64,000 nucleotides of DNA, from contig JBGUWU010000025.1 of the NCBI GenBank assembly GCA_045221575.1, positions 62,001 through 126,000 of the forward strand, written 5' to 3'. The notes beneath the pieces were generated by a model, which saw only the letters and a list, made by a program, of their open reading frames with translations, had not been told where the DNA came from and searched no databases. Source of the DNA: Scybalousia_A sp045221575. GTDB taxonomy: Bacteria > Bacteroidota > Bacteroidia > Bacteroidales > P3. Below, one piece after another: positions 52,737-60,914 of the stretch (within the stretch, counting starts at the first letter, position 1; the number at the start of each line of letters is the position of its first letter). The translations under genes and the position numbers were made by a program.

Positions 52737-54197
52737 TTATTTTTTAGGTATATTCTTTAAAATATCTAATGTATGCTGCCAAAACATTTGAAGAGTTTTT
52801 ATATCCATTTTTTCATCTGGTGAATGTACTCCTCTTAATGTTGGACCATAACTAATCATATCCATTCCTGGATATTTCTTACCTATTAAACCACACTCTA
52901 ATCCTGCATGTATTGCTCTAACAATAGGTTTTTTATTAAACAATCGCTCGTATGATTTAACTACTACATCAAGTATTTCACTATCTGTATTAGGAGTCCA
53001 ACCAGGATAACCATCTGTATGTTCCACTCTACAACCTGCTAATAACATACATGCTTCTACTCTACTCTTTGCAGCATTCAATGCACTATCTACTGAAGAA
53101 CGTTGAGAAGTAACAATATGTACTTCATTATTTTTTATTTTTACACTTGCCAAATTTGTAGATGTTTCAACAAAGTTAGGAATCTCTCTACTCATAGCTA
53201 AGACTCCATGTGGTATAGCATACAAACAATTTAATAATAAGGTTTGTTGCTCACGTGTCATCATCTTTTCTGGACGTGAAGTTTTATCTAATGTAATGTT
53301 TAAGTTAGGTTCAGCAGTTCTAAATTCAAACTTCATATTTTCTATCATCGTATTGACGATTTCAATCATAGTTTTCTCATCATTAGGATTAACCATAAAA
53401 ACTACTTTAGCCTCACGTGCAATAGCATTCCTAAGATTACCTCCATCTATATCACAAATCTTAATCTTGCATTTATTATTTAATTCCCAGAAAATACGTG
53501 TAAATAATTTATTAGCACATGCTAAACCTTTATTAATATCATCACCACTATGACCACCTTTTAATCCTTTAATATGAAGTAGATATGGTACTGCTTTTTG
53601 ACATGCTGGTTCAAGAGTAATAGGCATATATCCTAATGTATCAACACCTCCAGCACAACCAATAAACATTTCACCTTCATCTTCACTATCCAAGTTGATT
53701 AATATCTTACTTTTCAATGCTGTATCACTAAGATTGAATGCCCCTGTAAGACCTGTTTCTTCATCAACAGTAAATAAACATTCTATATCACCGTGTTCAA
53801 TAGTATTACTATCAAGTATTGCTAATGCAGCAGCTACTCCAATACCATCATCAGCACCAAGAGTTGTACCTTTAGCTTTTAACCAACCATCTTCAACGTA
53901 TGTTTCTATAGCATCTGTTTCAAAGTTAAACACTTTATCAGAATTTTTTTCACAAACCATGTCTATGTGTGCTTGAAGACAGACCATTTTTCTATCTTCC
54001 ATACCTTTTGTAGCTGGTTTTCTAATAATTACATTACCTATTGCATCTACTATTGTTTCAAAATTACGACTCTCACCCCATTGTTTAAGATATTGAGTCA
54101 TTTTTTCTTCTTTCTTACTAGGACGAGGTACTGATAGAATAGGTTTAAACTGTTGAAATACCTCCTTTGGTTCTAAATTATCTAAATGTTCGTTCAT
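52737..54197 (-). CDS. pepD: Aminoacyl-histidine / Xaa-His dipeptidase PepD
   Basis: 486 residues, the usual size of the cytosolic non-specific dipeptidase in the M20 family. Zinc-ligand blocks in order: LQAHIDMVCEKN, TLGADDGIGVAAAL, CLFTVDEETGLTGA and a late HAGLECGLIGKKYPG. The linker GLKGGHSGDDINKGLACANK and the C-terminal SYGPTLRGVHSPDEKMDI complete the family pattern. No signal peptide, so it acts on peptides in the cytoplasm. It stands alone with its own terminator; an inverted repeat lies just upstream. Confidence 0.95.
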   Translation of the reverse strand: MNEHLDNLEPKEVFQQFKPILSVPRPSKKEEKMTQYLKQWGESRNFETIVDAIGNVIIRKPATKGMEDRKMVCLQAHIDMVCEKNSDKVFNFETDAIETYVEDGWLKAKGTTLGADDGIGVAAALAILDSNTIEHGDIECLFTVDEETGLTGAFNLSDTALKSKILINLDSEDEGEMFIGCAGGVDTLGYMPITLEPACQKAVPYLLHIKGLKGGHSGDDINKGLACANKLFTRIFWELNNKCKIKICDIDGGNLRNAIAREAKVVFMVNPNDEKTMIEIVNTMIENMKFEFRTAEPNLNITLDKTSRPEKMMTREQQTLLLNCLYAIPHGVLAMSREIPNFVETSTNLASVKIKNNEVHIVTSQRSSVDSALNAAKSRVEACMLLAGCRVEHTDGYPGWTPNTDSEILDVVVKSYERLFNKKPIVRAIHAGLECGLIGKKYPGMDMISYGPTLRGVHSPDEKMDIKTLQMFWQHTLDILKNIPKK

Positions 54198-54217
54198 ATT
54201 ATTTATAATTTTTTTTG

Positions 54218-54241
54218 TTCGTGTGATATATCATAAACGAA
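54218..54241 (-). promoter_or_regulatory. Imperfect palindrome before pepD
   Basis: TTCGT, TGATA, TATCA and ACGAA form a nearly symmetric 24-bp site about 20 bases upstream of the pepD ATG. It might be an operator, or chance in AT-rich sequence. Confidence 0.25.
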
Positions 54242-54349
54242 TAAAACAATATAATTATTTTATTATGATAAGAAATTAGTATTTAGTATTTGAAAATTAA
54301 AATATCTTAAATAAATTATATCTATTATAATTGTTTATGATGTATAATT

Positions 54350-54979
54350 TTAATCATTATTTAATTTAAAATTGGAATTAACTAATCTTCTGTTATTTAT
54401 CCAAGATTTTTTCCATTCTTCTTCAGAAATTATATTATTATTTTCATCAAGACTTTGCTGTAAATCGTTTTTTTTCACTATCTTAGCTCCACCTGATAGT
54501 ATAATATTAGTTATCTCATTGAAAATTAGCGAATCATCTATTTCTATTTTTATTAAATTTATTCCTATCTCATTGTTAAACAAATCCATAACCATACTTA
54601 TACTATCATAACCATATACATGTTTTTCAAAAAACATATATTTGTTATAATTTTCATATATCTCCCCTACCCTTCTCGCTTTTTCTTCACCTATCTCTTT
54701 AGTTAGAGAATATGTCCAATAGATATGACGAAAAGCATCAAACTTTCCACCTTCAGTATTACCACCTAAAAAATTTTGTTTATTCAATGAGTCCATAACA
54801 CTAAGGACGTTTTTAGAAATATTGAATGCTTTTTTTACTGAAGAGTAATTTTTCATCACCCATACTTTATCTTTAAAATTTAAAGATTTTATAATTTCTT
54901 TTTTATTCTGTGAAAATGATGTGAAATTAAAGGTTAAAAAAATGCACATCAAACAGACAAAGTATCGTAATGACTTCAT
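54350..54979 (-). CDS. Small exported protein with DUF6973-like motif
   Basis: 209 residues with a signal peptide (MKSLRYFVCLMCIFLTFNFT). The middle has NTEGGKFDAFRHIYWTYSL, then GEEKARRVGEIYENYN. This DAFRH(x)W pattern, with a helix containing a conserved His/Glu, resembles the DUF6973 family often found at the end of exported or toxin-like proteins; I rate the link as likely but unproven. The C-terminal part is charged and predicted helical. No partner gene is obvious. It lies between nadA and pepD on the same strand with gaps of about 95 and 150 bases. Confidence 0.65.
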   Translation of the reverse strand: MKSLRYFVCLMCIFLTFNFTSFSQNKKEIIKSLNFKDKVWVMKNYSSVKKAFNISKNVLSVMDSLNKQNFLGGNTEGGKFDAFRHIYWTYSLTKEIGEEKARRVGEIYENYNKYMFFEKHVYGYDSISMVMDLFNNEIGINLIKIEIDDSLIFNEITNIILSGGAKIVKKNDLQQSLDENNNIISEEEWKKSWINNRRLVNSNFKLNND

Positions 54980-55074
54980 TTTTTCAATTCTCTATGTTAA
55001 ATAATAAAAATACTAATTAATATAAATTATTAATATAGTATTACTTATGTATAATAAAAAGTTGTTTTTTGATA

Positions 55075-56025
55075 TTATTTAATTATACCAAGTTTTTTAC
55101 TTATAGATAGCATCTTTTCAATTGGTTTTCTTGCATTTACAATAGTTTCATCACTTAATTTTATTTCAAAAGTTTCATTTTCTAAAGAATGGAGAACTTT
55201 TTCCATAGTGTTAAGTTTCATATGACGACAGTCGTTACAAGCACATGATTCACTATTTGTAACTACAATAAAATTTTTATCTGGATTATCTTGTTGAAGT
55301 TTATGTAATATTCCTGATTCTGTAGCAACAAGAAATTTTTTATGAGAACTTTCTTTGACATATTTAATCATTCCTTGTGTTGAACCAACGTAATCTGCTA
55401 ATTTTGAAACAGCATCATTACATTCAGGATGTGCAATAAGTATAGCATCAGGATTATCTTTTTTCATCTTAAGAGTATATTCTGCAGTTAATTGTTCGTG
55501 AACTTCACAACTACCATTGTAAAGCACCATATTTCTACCTGTCATTCTATTAATATAACCTCCTAAGTTTTTGTCAGGAGCAAATATTATCTTCTGGCTT
55601 TTAGGTAGGGAATTAACAATTTGAAGAGCATTGCCAGATGTACAAATAATATCAGAAAGGGTTTTTATTTCTGCACTACAATTAACGTATGATATAACTA
55701 TATGATTAGGATATTTAGATTTAAATTCTTTAAACTCATCATATTTACATGAATCTGCTAATGAACAACCTGCATTCATATCAGGTATAATAACCTTTTT
55801 ATCTGGATTAAGTATCTTTGCAGTTTCTCCCATGAAATGAACACCACAGAAGAGTATTATTTTTTTAGTTGTTTCCTTAGCTTTTTGTGCAAGATTCAAA
55901 CTATCTCCAACAAAATCTGATATATCTTGTATTTCAGGTATCTGATAGTAATGTCCTAAGATAAGAACATCTTTTTGTTCTTTGAGTTTTAAGATTTTTT
56001 CTCTTATAGAAATATCTTCTTTCAT
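55075..56025 (-). CDS. nadA: Quinolinate synthase NadA
   Basis: A 4Fe-4S enzyme making quinolinate from iminoaspartate and DHAP for NAD. 316 residues. LGHYYQIPEIQDISDFVGDS near the N-terminus, FCGVHFMGETAK, then the cluster ligands in MNAGCSLADSC (about residue 90), in the NPDAILIAHPEC region (about 200), and in NSESCACNDCRHMKLNT (about 260-270). All three cysteine sites are present. nadB and nadC are not nearby. Confidence 0.95.
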   Translation of the reverse strand: MKEDISIREKILKLKEQKDVLILGHYYQIPEIQDISDFVGDSLNLAQKAKETTKKIILFCGVHFMGETAKILNPDKKVIIPDMNAGCSLADSCKYDEFKEFKSKYPNHIVISYVNCSAEIKTLSDIICTSGNALQIVNSLPKSQKIIFAPDKNLGGYINRMTGRNMVLYNGSCEVHEQLTAEYTLKMKKDNPDAILIAHPECNDAVSKLADYVGSTQGMIKYVKESSHKKFLVATESGILHKLQQDNPDKNFIVVTNSESCACNDCRHMKLNTMEKVLHSLENETFEIKLSDETIVNARKPIEKMLSISKKLGIIK

Positions 56026-56577
56026 AGTGTTTATTTTATAAATTTAATATTTATTTTTTTCTTTTCTACTTGAATAACAAAATGTTTCTATATAATATAT
56101 AATATTTATTTTTTTTAATAAATTAATACTATTATTATACGTGTTGAAAATGTTTATTTCTTTTATTTTTCAACATTCAAACTGCAAAATTACTTAATTT
56201 ATTAACAATATAAATCATTTTTCTTTATTTTTTAAGAATTTAATTACTAATTATTTAAACATCGTTTAAAATATTATTAACATTTTACTTATGTTAAAAA
56301 CTTTTTAATCAATTTTTGTTAATAAAAACTGTGTTTAATGTTTAATAAACTTACTTTTTTCAACACTATAATCATTGTTTTTATTTATTAACATTAGTTT
56401 CTAAAACTTTTAACAAATTATTATCATTATTTATGTTAAAAACTTTTTTTATTGATTATTAATCTGTTAATAAAGATATATAAATTTTATTTAAAAGTAA
56501 AGTAATTTAATAACAGACAGATAAAAAATTTTATATTAACTTTGCAGACAAAAAGTTTTTAACAATAAGAGTATATT
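56026..56577. other. Very AT-rich divergent gap before rpiB
   Basis: About 550 bases between the divergent nadA and rpiB genes, almost devoid of G and C. It holds a partial direct repeat (TTATGTTAAAAACTTTTT near 56289 and again at 56431) and scattered TTAATAAA words. A -7 element TAACTTTG lies at 56537-56544, 34 bases before rpiB. No DnaA-box cluster (TTATCCACA-like) and no RNA gene are visible. Confidence 0.5.
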
Positions 56578-57015
56578 ATGAGTAATATAATTCCAATAGC
56601 ATCTGACCATGCTGGCTTTGAATTAAAATCAAAACTTATACCATATTTAGAAAACAAGGGTTACAAAATAAAAGATATGGGTTGTTATTCTAATGAAAGT
56701 GTTGATTATCCTGATTTTATACATCCTCTTGCTAAAGAAATAAATGATGGTAATTATCCTTTTGGATTTATAATGTGTGGAACTGGTAATGGAGTAAGTA
56801 TGGTTGCTAATAAATATCAAAATGTTCGTTGTGCTTTGTGTTGGAATAAGGAAATATCATCATTAGCAAAACAACATAACAATGCTAATATAATTGCTCT
56901 TCCAGCTCGTTTTATATCTTTTGAAGACGCTAAAAATATAATTGATGCTTACTTTAACTCTACTTTTGAAGGAGATAGACATCAAAGAAGAATAAATAAA
57001 ATACCTATTAAATAA
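56578..57015 (+). CDS. rpiB: Ribose-5-phosphate isomerase B
   Basis: Interconverts ribulose- and ribose-5-phosphate. 145 residues, family-typical. IPIASDHAGFELKSKL at the N-terminus, DYPDFIHPLAKEI, the catalytic cysteine region GFIMCGTGNGVSMVANK, and RCALCWNKEISSLAKQHNNAN are all clear; a late ARF and HQRRI follow. It is the first gene of a tight unit: the next gene begins two bases after the stop. Confidence 0.96.
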   Translation: MSNIIPIASDHAGFELKSKLIPYLENKGYKIKDMGCYSNESVDYPDFIHPLAKEINDGNYPFGFIMCGTGNGVSMVANKYQNVRCALCWNKEISSLAKQHNNANIIALPARFISFEDAKNIIDAYFNSTFEGDRHQRRINKIPIK

Positions 57016-57016
57016 T

Positions 57017-58189
57017 ATGAACACAACTTCATATAAACAATATCTTTCTTCTTGTAAAAAGAATATAGAAGAAAATAAAGAAGTGAGAGAATTATCTTTT
57101 ACTGAAATAGATGATGTTGCTTATGGAGTTTTTCGTAACGTTAATAGAATTAAAAAGATAGCTTTAAATATTAGAACTAAGTTCATTAATAACATTGCTG
57201 ATAATCTTATTAAATTTGATAAGGTTTTTACTGAAAATGGAGGTAATGTTCATTGGTGTGTAGCCTATAATGATTTTATTGAAAAGTTTATCAAAGTCCT
57301 TGATAAACAAAAGGTAAATACCATTAATATATTTGATTCTAATTTTATAGAAGAGTTAGGATTAAAAGGAGTATTAAAAAACAATGAAATTAATATTGAT
57401 AATGAAACAAATGATGTCGTAGTTTTTACTCCTAAATTTGGAATTGTAAATACTGGTAGTTTGTTTTTTGAATTTAACTCTTCTGTAGATATGGAGCAAG
57501 TTTTAAGCAGTAGAGTAAAAATATTTGTACTTCCAATTAATGATTTTGTTCTTAAACCTGAAGATATAGAAATTTTTTCTTACCTTTATTATATATATAA
57601 GTATAAAAAAGATTATCCTTACCTAACATCTTTATATACACCTCAACCTCTTGAAAAACAAAATAATGTACATATTTTTTTAGTGGATAATGGTAGAAGT
57701 AATATTCTTGAAAATAAAGAAATACGTTCTGCTTTAAATTGTATTAATTGTGATGCTTGTAAAGAGGTTTGTCCTATTTATAATATAGTAGGAGATGAAC
57801 CGTACGATAATGTTTTTTCTGGTCCTTATGCTAATGTAGTTCTTCCTTTTTTAGAAAATGTTGAAAACTATAAACATATTTGTTTTTCTTGTACTGGCTG
57901 TGGTAATTGTTCAAAAGTTTGTCCTATGAATATACCTATCTCAGAGTATATTATAAATAATAAAAACTATTTCTTTGAAAAAAAGATAATGGATATAACA
58001 GATGCTCGTCTTGCTAAATATCTTGGAAAAACACTTTCTTCACGTGAGTCTATGAATAAAGGTAAATTTATAAAGAATTTAAAAATAAAAATGTTAGTTA
58101 ATAATTCAAAGACTATAACTGATAATATTGCTTTTCCTAAATATACTTTCAATCAACAATATCAACAAAGTTTAGAAAAAAATGAGTAG
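57017..58189 (+). CDS. LutB-like LUD-domain iron-sulfur protein
   Basis: 390 residues. The N-terminal about 225 residues are a LUD domain (VFTENGGNVHWCVAYNDF, VVVFTPKFGIVNTGSLF). They are followed by two 4Fe-4S motifs: CINCDACKEVCP at about residue 241 and CTGCGNCSKVCP at about 292. This is the layout of LutB, part of the LutABC lactate oxidation complex. LutA and LutC are not beside it. Instead it is translationally coupled to rpiB (one base apart) and overlaps deoC by eight bases, so it probably works in pentose or deoxyribose use, or the complex is assembled from elsewhere. The sequence has drifted from typical LutB in its N-terminal 60 residues. Confidence 0.78.
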   Translation: MNTTSYKQYLSSCKKNIEENKEVRELSFTEIDDVAYGVFRNVNRIKKIALNIRTKFINNIADNLIKFDKVFTENGGNVHWCVAYNDFIEKFIKVLDKQKVNTINIFDSNFIEELGLKGVLKNNEINIDNETNDVVVFTPKFGIVNTGSLFFEFNSSVDMEQVLSSRVKIFVLPINDFVLKPEDIEIFSYLYYIYKYKKDYPYLTSLYTPQPLEKQNNVHIFLVDNGRSNILENKEIRSALNCINCDACKEVCPIYNIVGDEPYDNVFSGPYANVVLPFLENVENYKHICFSCTGCGNCSKVCPMNIPISEYIINNKNYFFEKKIMDITDARLAKYLGKTLSSRESMNKGKFIKNLKIKMLVNNSKTITDNIAFPKYTFNQQYQQSLEKNE

Positions 58190-59045
58190 AGCAAATATAG
58201 ATATAAATAATATTAAACAACTTGCTTTTACTTCTGAAATAGATAAATTTCAAACAGAAGTTGATAGTCTTATTACACAATCATCATACGAAAAAAATGC
58301 TGTTCTTTTACAACTTCTTTCTTTGTTAGATATAACAACATTAAATGATGAAGATTATTTTCAGTCTATAAAAAATATTTCTTCAATAATAACAAGTAGA
58401 GTAGGGGAGAAGGATATAAATGTTGCTGGTGTATGTGTTTATTCTAATCTTCTACCTATACTTAATCAACAACAAATACCTAATGAAGTAAAAAGAGTTG
58501 TAGTTTCTGGTGGTTTTCCCACTGCTCAAATTTCTTTAAAAGCAAAGCTTTCAGATATTAGTTTTTGTTTAGAAAATAATGCTGATGAAATAGATATTCC
58601 TATTAATAGAGGTTTGTTTTTTGAAAATAGAGAAGAATTAAGAAAAGAACTAACACAAATAAGTAATTTAATAAATAATAATTCTAATACTAAACTAAAA
58701 ATAATACTTGAAACATCTTGTCTTCGTTCTTATCAAAATGTTTATGATGCTTCTTTGCTTGCTATGGAGTGTGGAGCAGATTTTATAAAAACATCTACAG
58801 GTAAGGTTTCACGTGGAGCAGATGTGTATTCTTCTGTAATTATGTTGATTGCAATACAAGATTATTTTAATAAAACAAATAGGCTTGTTGGTTTTAAAGC
58901 AGCAGGTGGTATTCGTTCATATCAAGATGCTGTAAAATATTATATTATTGCAAAGCAGATTATGGGAGAAGCCTATATTAATCCATCAACTTTTCGTATA
59001 GGTTGTTCTAATCTTAGAAATGATATAATAAATAATATTAAATAA
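58182..59045 (+). CDS. deoC: Deoxyribose-phosphate aldolase DeoC
   Basis: Cleaves deoxyribose-5-phosphate to glyceraldehyde-3-phosphate and acetaldehyde. 287 residues. The Schiff-base lysine is in ADFIKTSTGKV near residue 205 and the second lysine in VGFKAAGGIRSYQDA. INVAGVCVYSN and EIDIPINRG are also seen. It starts eight bases before the end of the LutB-like gene, so the two are translationally coupled. With rpiB this suggests a nucleoside or pentose salvage unit. Confidence 0.95.
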   Translation: MSRANIDINNIKQLAFTSEIDKFQTEVDSLITQSSYEKNAVLLQLLSLLDITTLNDEDYFQSIKNISSIITSRVGEKDINVAGVCVYSNLLPILNQQQIPNEVKRVVVSGGFPTAQISLKAKLSDISFCLENNADEIDIPINRGLFFENREELRKELTQISNLINNNSNTKLKIILETSCLRSYQNVYDASLLAMECGADFIKTSTGKVSRGADVYSSVIMLIAIQDYFNKTNRLVGFKAAGGIRSYQDAVKYYIIAKQIMGEAYINPSTFRIGCSNLRNDIINNIK

Positions 59046-59082
59046 ACGAATAAAGATATAAAAAAGAAAGAGAAATAATTTT

Positions 59083-60279
59083 ATGAGTAAATTAAGTGAA
59101 AAATTAGCAAAGGCACCTCTTTTAGAAGAAGAAAGACAGACTAAAGCTTTAGGGGTTTATCCTTATTTTAGAGCAATTTCTTCTGATCAAGATGCTGAAG
59201 TTACTATCAATGGAAAACAAGTTTTAATGTTTGGTTCTAACTCTTATCTTGGCCTTACTAATCACCCAGAAGTAAAACAAGCAGGTATTGATGCTATAAA
59301 GAAATATGGTTGTGGTTGTGCAGGAAGTCCTTTCTTAAATGGATATATGGATATTCATGTTGAATTAGAACAAAAACTTGCTAAATTTGTTGGTAAAGAT
59401 AGTGCTATTTGCTTTTCTACAGGTTTTCAATCCAATCTTGGTGCTTTAAGTGCTGTTGTTGGAAGAGGAGACTATATTATTTGCGACGAAAGAGACCATG
59501 CTTCTATAGTAGATGGTAGAAGACTTTCTTTTGCAACAACTCTTAAATTCAAACATAATGATATGTCTTCATTAGAAGATGTACTTAAAAAACTTCCAGA
59601 AAATGCTACGAAACTTATTGTTGTTGATGGTGTATTTTCTATGGAAGGAGATATTGCTAATCTTCCAGAAATAGTTGCTTTAAGTGAAAAATATGGAGGT
59701 AGTGTTTATGTTGATGAAGCCCATTCTGTAGGAGTTCTTGGCAAAGAGGGTAGAGGAGTATGTAATCATTTTGGTTTAACAGATAAGGTAGATATTATTG
59801 TTGGAACATTTTCTAAATCTCTTGCTACTATTGGAGGTTTTGTTGCTGCAAATAATGAAATAATAGATTTTCTTCGTCATCATTCTCGTCCTTATATCTT
59901 TTCTGCTTCTATATCTCCAGCTGCTACGGCAAGTGTTATAAAAGCATTAGATGTTATTCTTCAAGAACCTGAAAGATTACAACATCTTTGGGATATGACC
60001 AATTATTCTCTTAAAATGTTTAGAGATTTTGGTTTTGAGATAGGACCAACACAAACACCTATTATTCCTTTGTATATTAGAGATATGCGTAAAACATTCA
60101 CTATAACAAGAGAACTGTTAGACAATGGAGTTTTTGTTTCTCCTGTTATTCCTCCTGCATGTCCTCCAGAGGATACTCTTATTCGTTTTGCTCTTATGGC
60201 TACTCATAGTAAGGAACAAGTGGATAGAGCTATAGATATTTTAGTAAAAGTATTTAGAAAATACGAAGTGATAAAATAA
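59083..60279 (+). CDS. spt: Serine palmitoyltransferase (alpha-oxoamine synthase)
   Basis: A PLP enzyme condensing serine with a fatty acyl-CoA, the first step of sphingolipid synthesis. 398 residues. The sequence follows the Bacteroides thetaiotaomicron SPT very closely as I recall it: GVYPYFRAISSDQDAEV, SPFLNGYMDIHVELE, DHASIVDGRRLSFATTLKFKHNDM and the C-terminal VIPPACPPEDTLIRFALMATH. The PLP lysine is in VDIIVGTFSKSLATIGG. Glycine C-acetyltransferase (Kbl) and BioF are close relatives, and automatic annotation often calls this Kbl; no threonine dehydrogenase partner is present. It starts 37 bases after deoC and ends at a strong terminator. Confidence 0.82.
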   Translation: MSKLSEKLAKAPLLEEERQTKALGVYPYFRAISSDQDAEVTINGKQVLMFGSNSYLGLTNHPEVKQAGIDAIKKYGCGCAGSPFLNGYMDIHVELEQKLAKFVGKDSAICFSTGFQSNLGALSAVVGRGDYIICDERDHASIVDGRRLSFATTLKFKHNDMSSLEDVLKKLPENATKLIVVDGVFSMEGDIANLPEIVALSEKYGGSVYVDEAHSVGVLGKEGRGVCNHFGLTDKVDIIVGTFSKSLATIGGFVAANNEIIDFLRHHSRPYIFSASISPAATASVIKALDVILQEPERLQHLWDMTNYSLKMFRDFGFEIGPTQTPIIPLYIRDMRKTFTITRELLDNGVFVSPVIPPACPPEDTLIRFALMATHSKEQVDRAIDILVKVFRKYEVIK

Positions 60280-60306
60280 GTTGTGAATTAAACAACACGA
60301 TATTTT

Positions 60307-60340
60307 AAGGACGAAACAAAATTTCGTCCTTTTTCTTTTT
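60307..60340 (+). terminator. Terminator of spt and the rpiB-to-spt unit
   Basis: A perfect 10 bp stem (AAGGACGAAA with TTTCGTCCTT), five-base loop, then a T-run. It lies 27 bases after the spt stop. Confidence 0.88.
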
Positions 60341-60420
60341 TATTTATAAAGATAATTAAAATACTTTAATATGGATTAATTATAAATAAGTTAAACATTT
60401 ATAATTGATTATATATTTTT

Positions 60421-60555
60421 TTTAATATTAGTATTGATACTTTTTTATTGCTGTAAAAAAACATCAAGTTTTCATAAAAAAAGAGTTGATCTTTAGGGTA
60501 AAAAGAGTTGATTTAAATTTTTTAAAACCAACTCTTTTTTTATAAAGTTTTGATG
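60421..60555 (+). repeat. Periodic array G with shared left flank
   Basis: Its left flank (TTATTGCTGTAAAAAAACATCAAG, about 60446-60469) matches copy F at 52.45 kb. TTGAT cores lie at 60486, 60508 and 60550 (22 and 42 apart), with a complementary unit (AAAACCAACTC) between the last two, so part of it can fold into a hairpin. The tail of copies D and F is absent. Confidence 0.78.
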
Positions 60556-60765
60556 TTTTACTACAAACATAAAGTTTTTATTACTTTTTCTTTGATAGTT
60601 TTCGTTTTCCCCTTTGTTTTATATACATTATACTACTTCTTTTTTTGTATAAGAATAGAAGCCTGGCTTGAGGTATTGCTAACTTACATAGTTATTTCTC
60701 ATGTCATAGGAATGTATTTAGGAATTTACTTTCTGTTTTCTTTTAACAGAGCGGTGTTTTTATGA
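60553..60765 (+). CDS. Possible small two-helix membrane protein
   Basis: 70 residues from the ATG at 60553. It has two hydrophobic segments (about residues 8-30 and 42-65) around a short charged loop (RIEAWLEVLL). No homologue is recognised. Codon content in the second half is less A/T-biased than the flanks, which slightly favours a real gene. The frame starts inside array G and ends inside array H, and AT-rich DNA easily gives hydrophobic frames, so it may be spurious. Confidence 0.35.
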   Translation: MFYYKHKVFITFSLIVFVFPFVLYTLYYFFFCIRIEAWLEVLLTYIVISHVIGMYLGIYFLFSFNRAVFL

Positions 60766-60835
60766 TATAGATTCCTCGTTTTTATTTATTGAAACGAGGT
60801 TTTTATATATTAAAAACTTGGTTTTAAAATAAAGC
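60755..60835. repeat. 21/22-bp periodic array H
   Basis: TGTTTT at 60755, CGTTTT at 60777 and GGTTTT at 60798 and 60820, spaced 22, 21 and 22. The last unit reads ACTTGGTTTT, which joins the CGTTTT and TTGRTTTT forms of the family. It lies just upstream of the nqr promoter. Confidence 0.75.
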
Positions 60836-60869
60836 TTTAAAAAATTAGAGAGTTAATGAAAAACTTCGT

Positions 60870-60877
60870 ATTTTTGC
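60870..60877 (+). promoter_or_regulatory. -7 element of the nqr operon
   Basis: TATTTTTG fits TAnnTTTG and lies 37 bases before the nqrA ATG. No convincing -33 is seen. Confidence 0.4.
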
Positions 60878-60914
60878 AACCTGATTTTTTAAGTAAAAAA
60901 CAACGTAATATATT

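Noticed and set aside
56026..56577. Chromosomal replication origin
   Set aside because: AT-rich with repeats, but I see no DnaA-box cluster and no dnaA or dnaN nearby.
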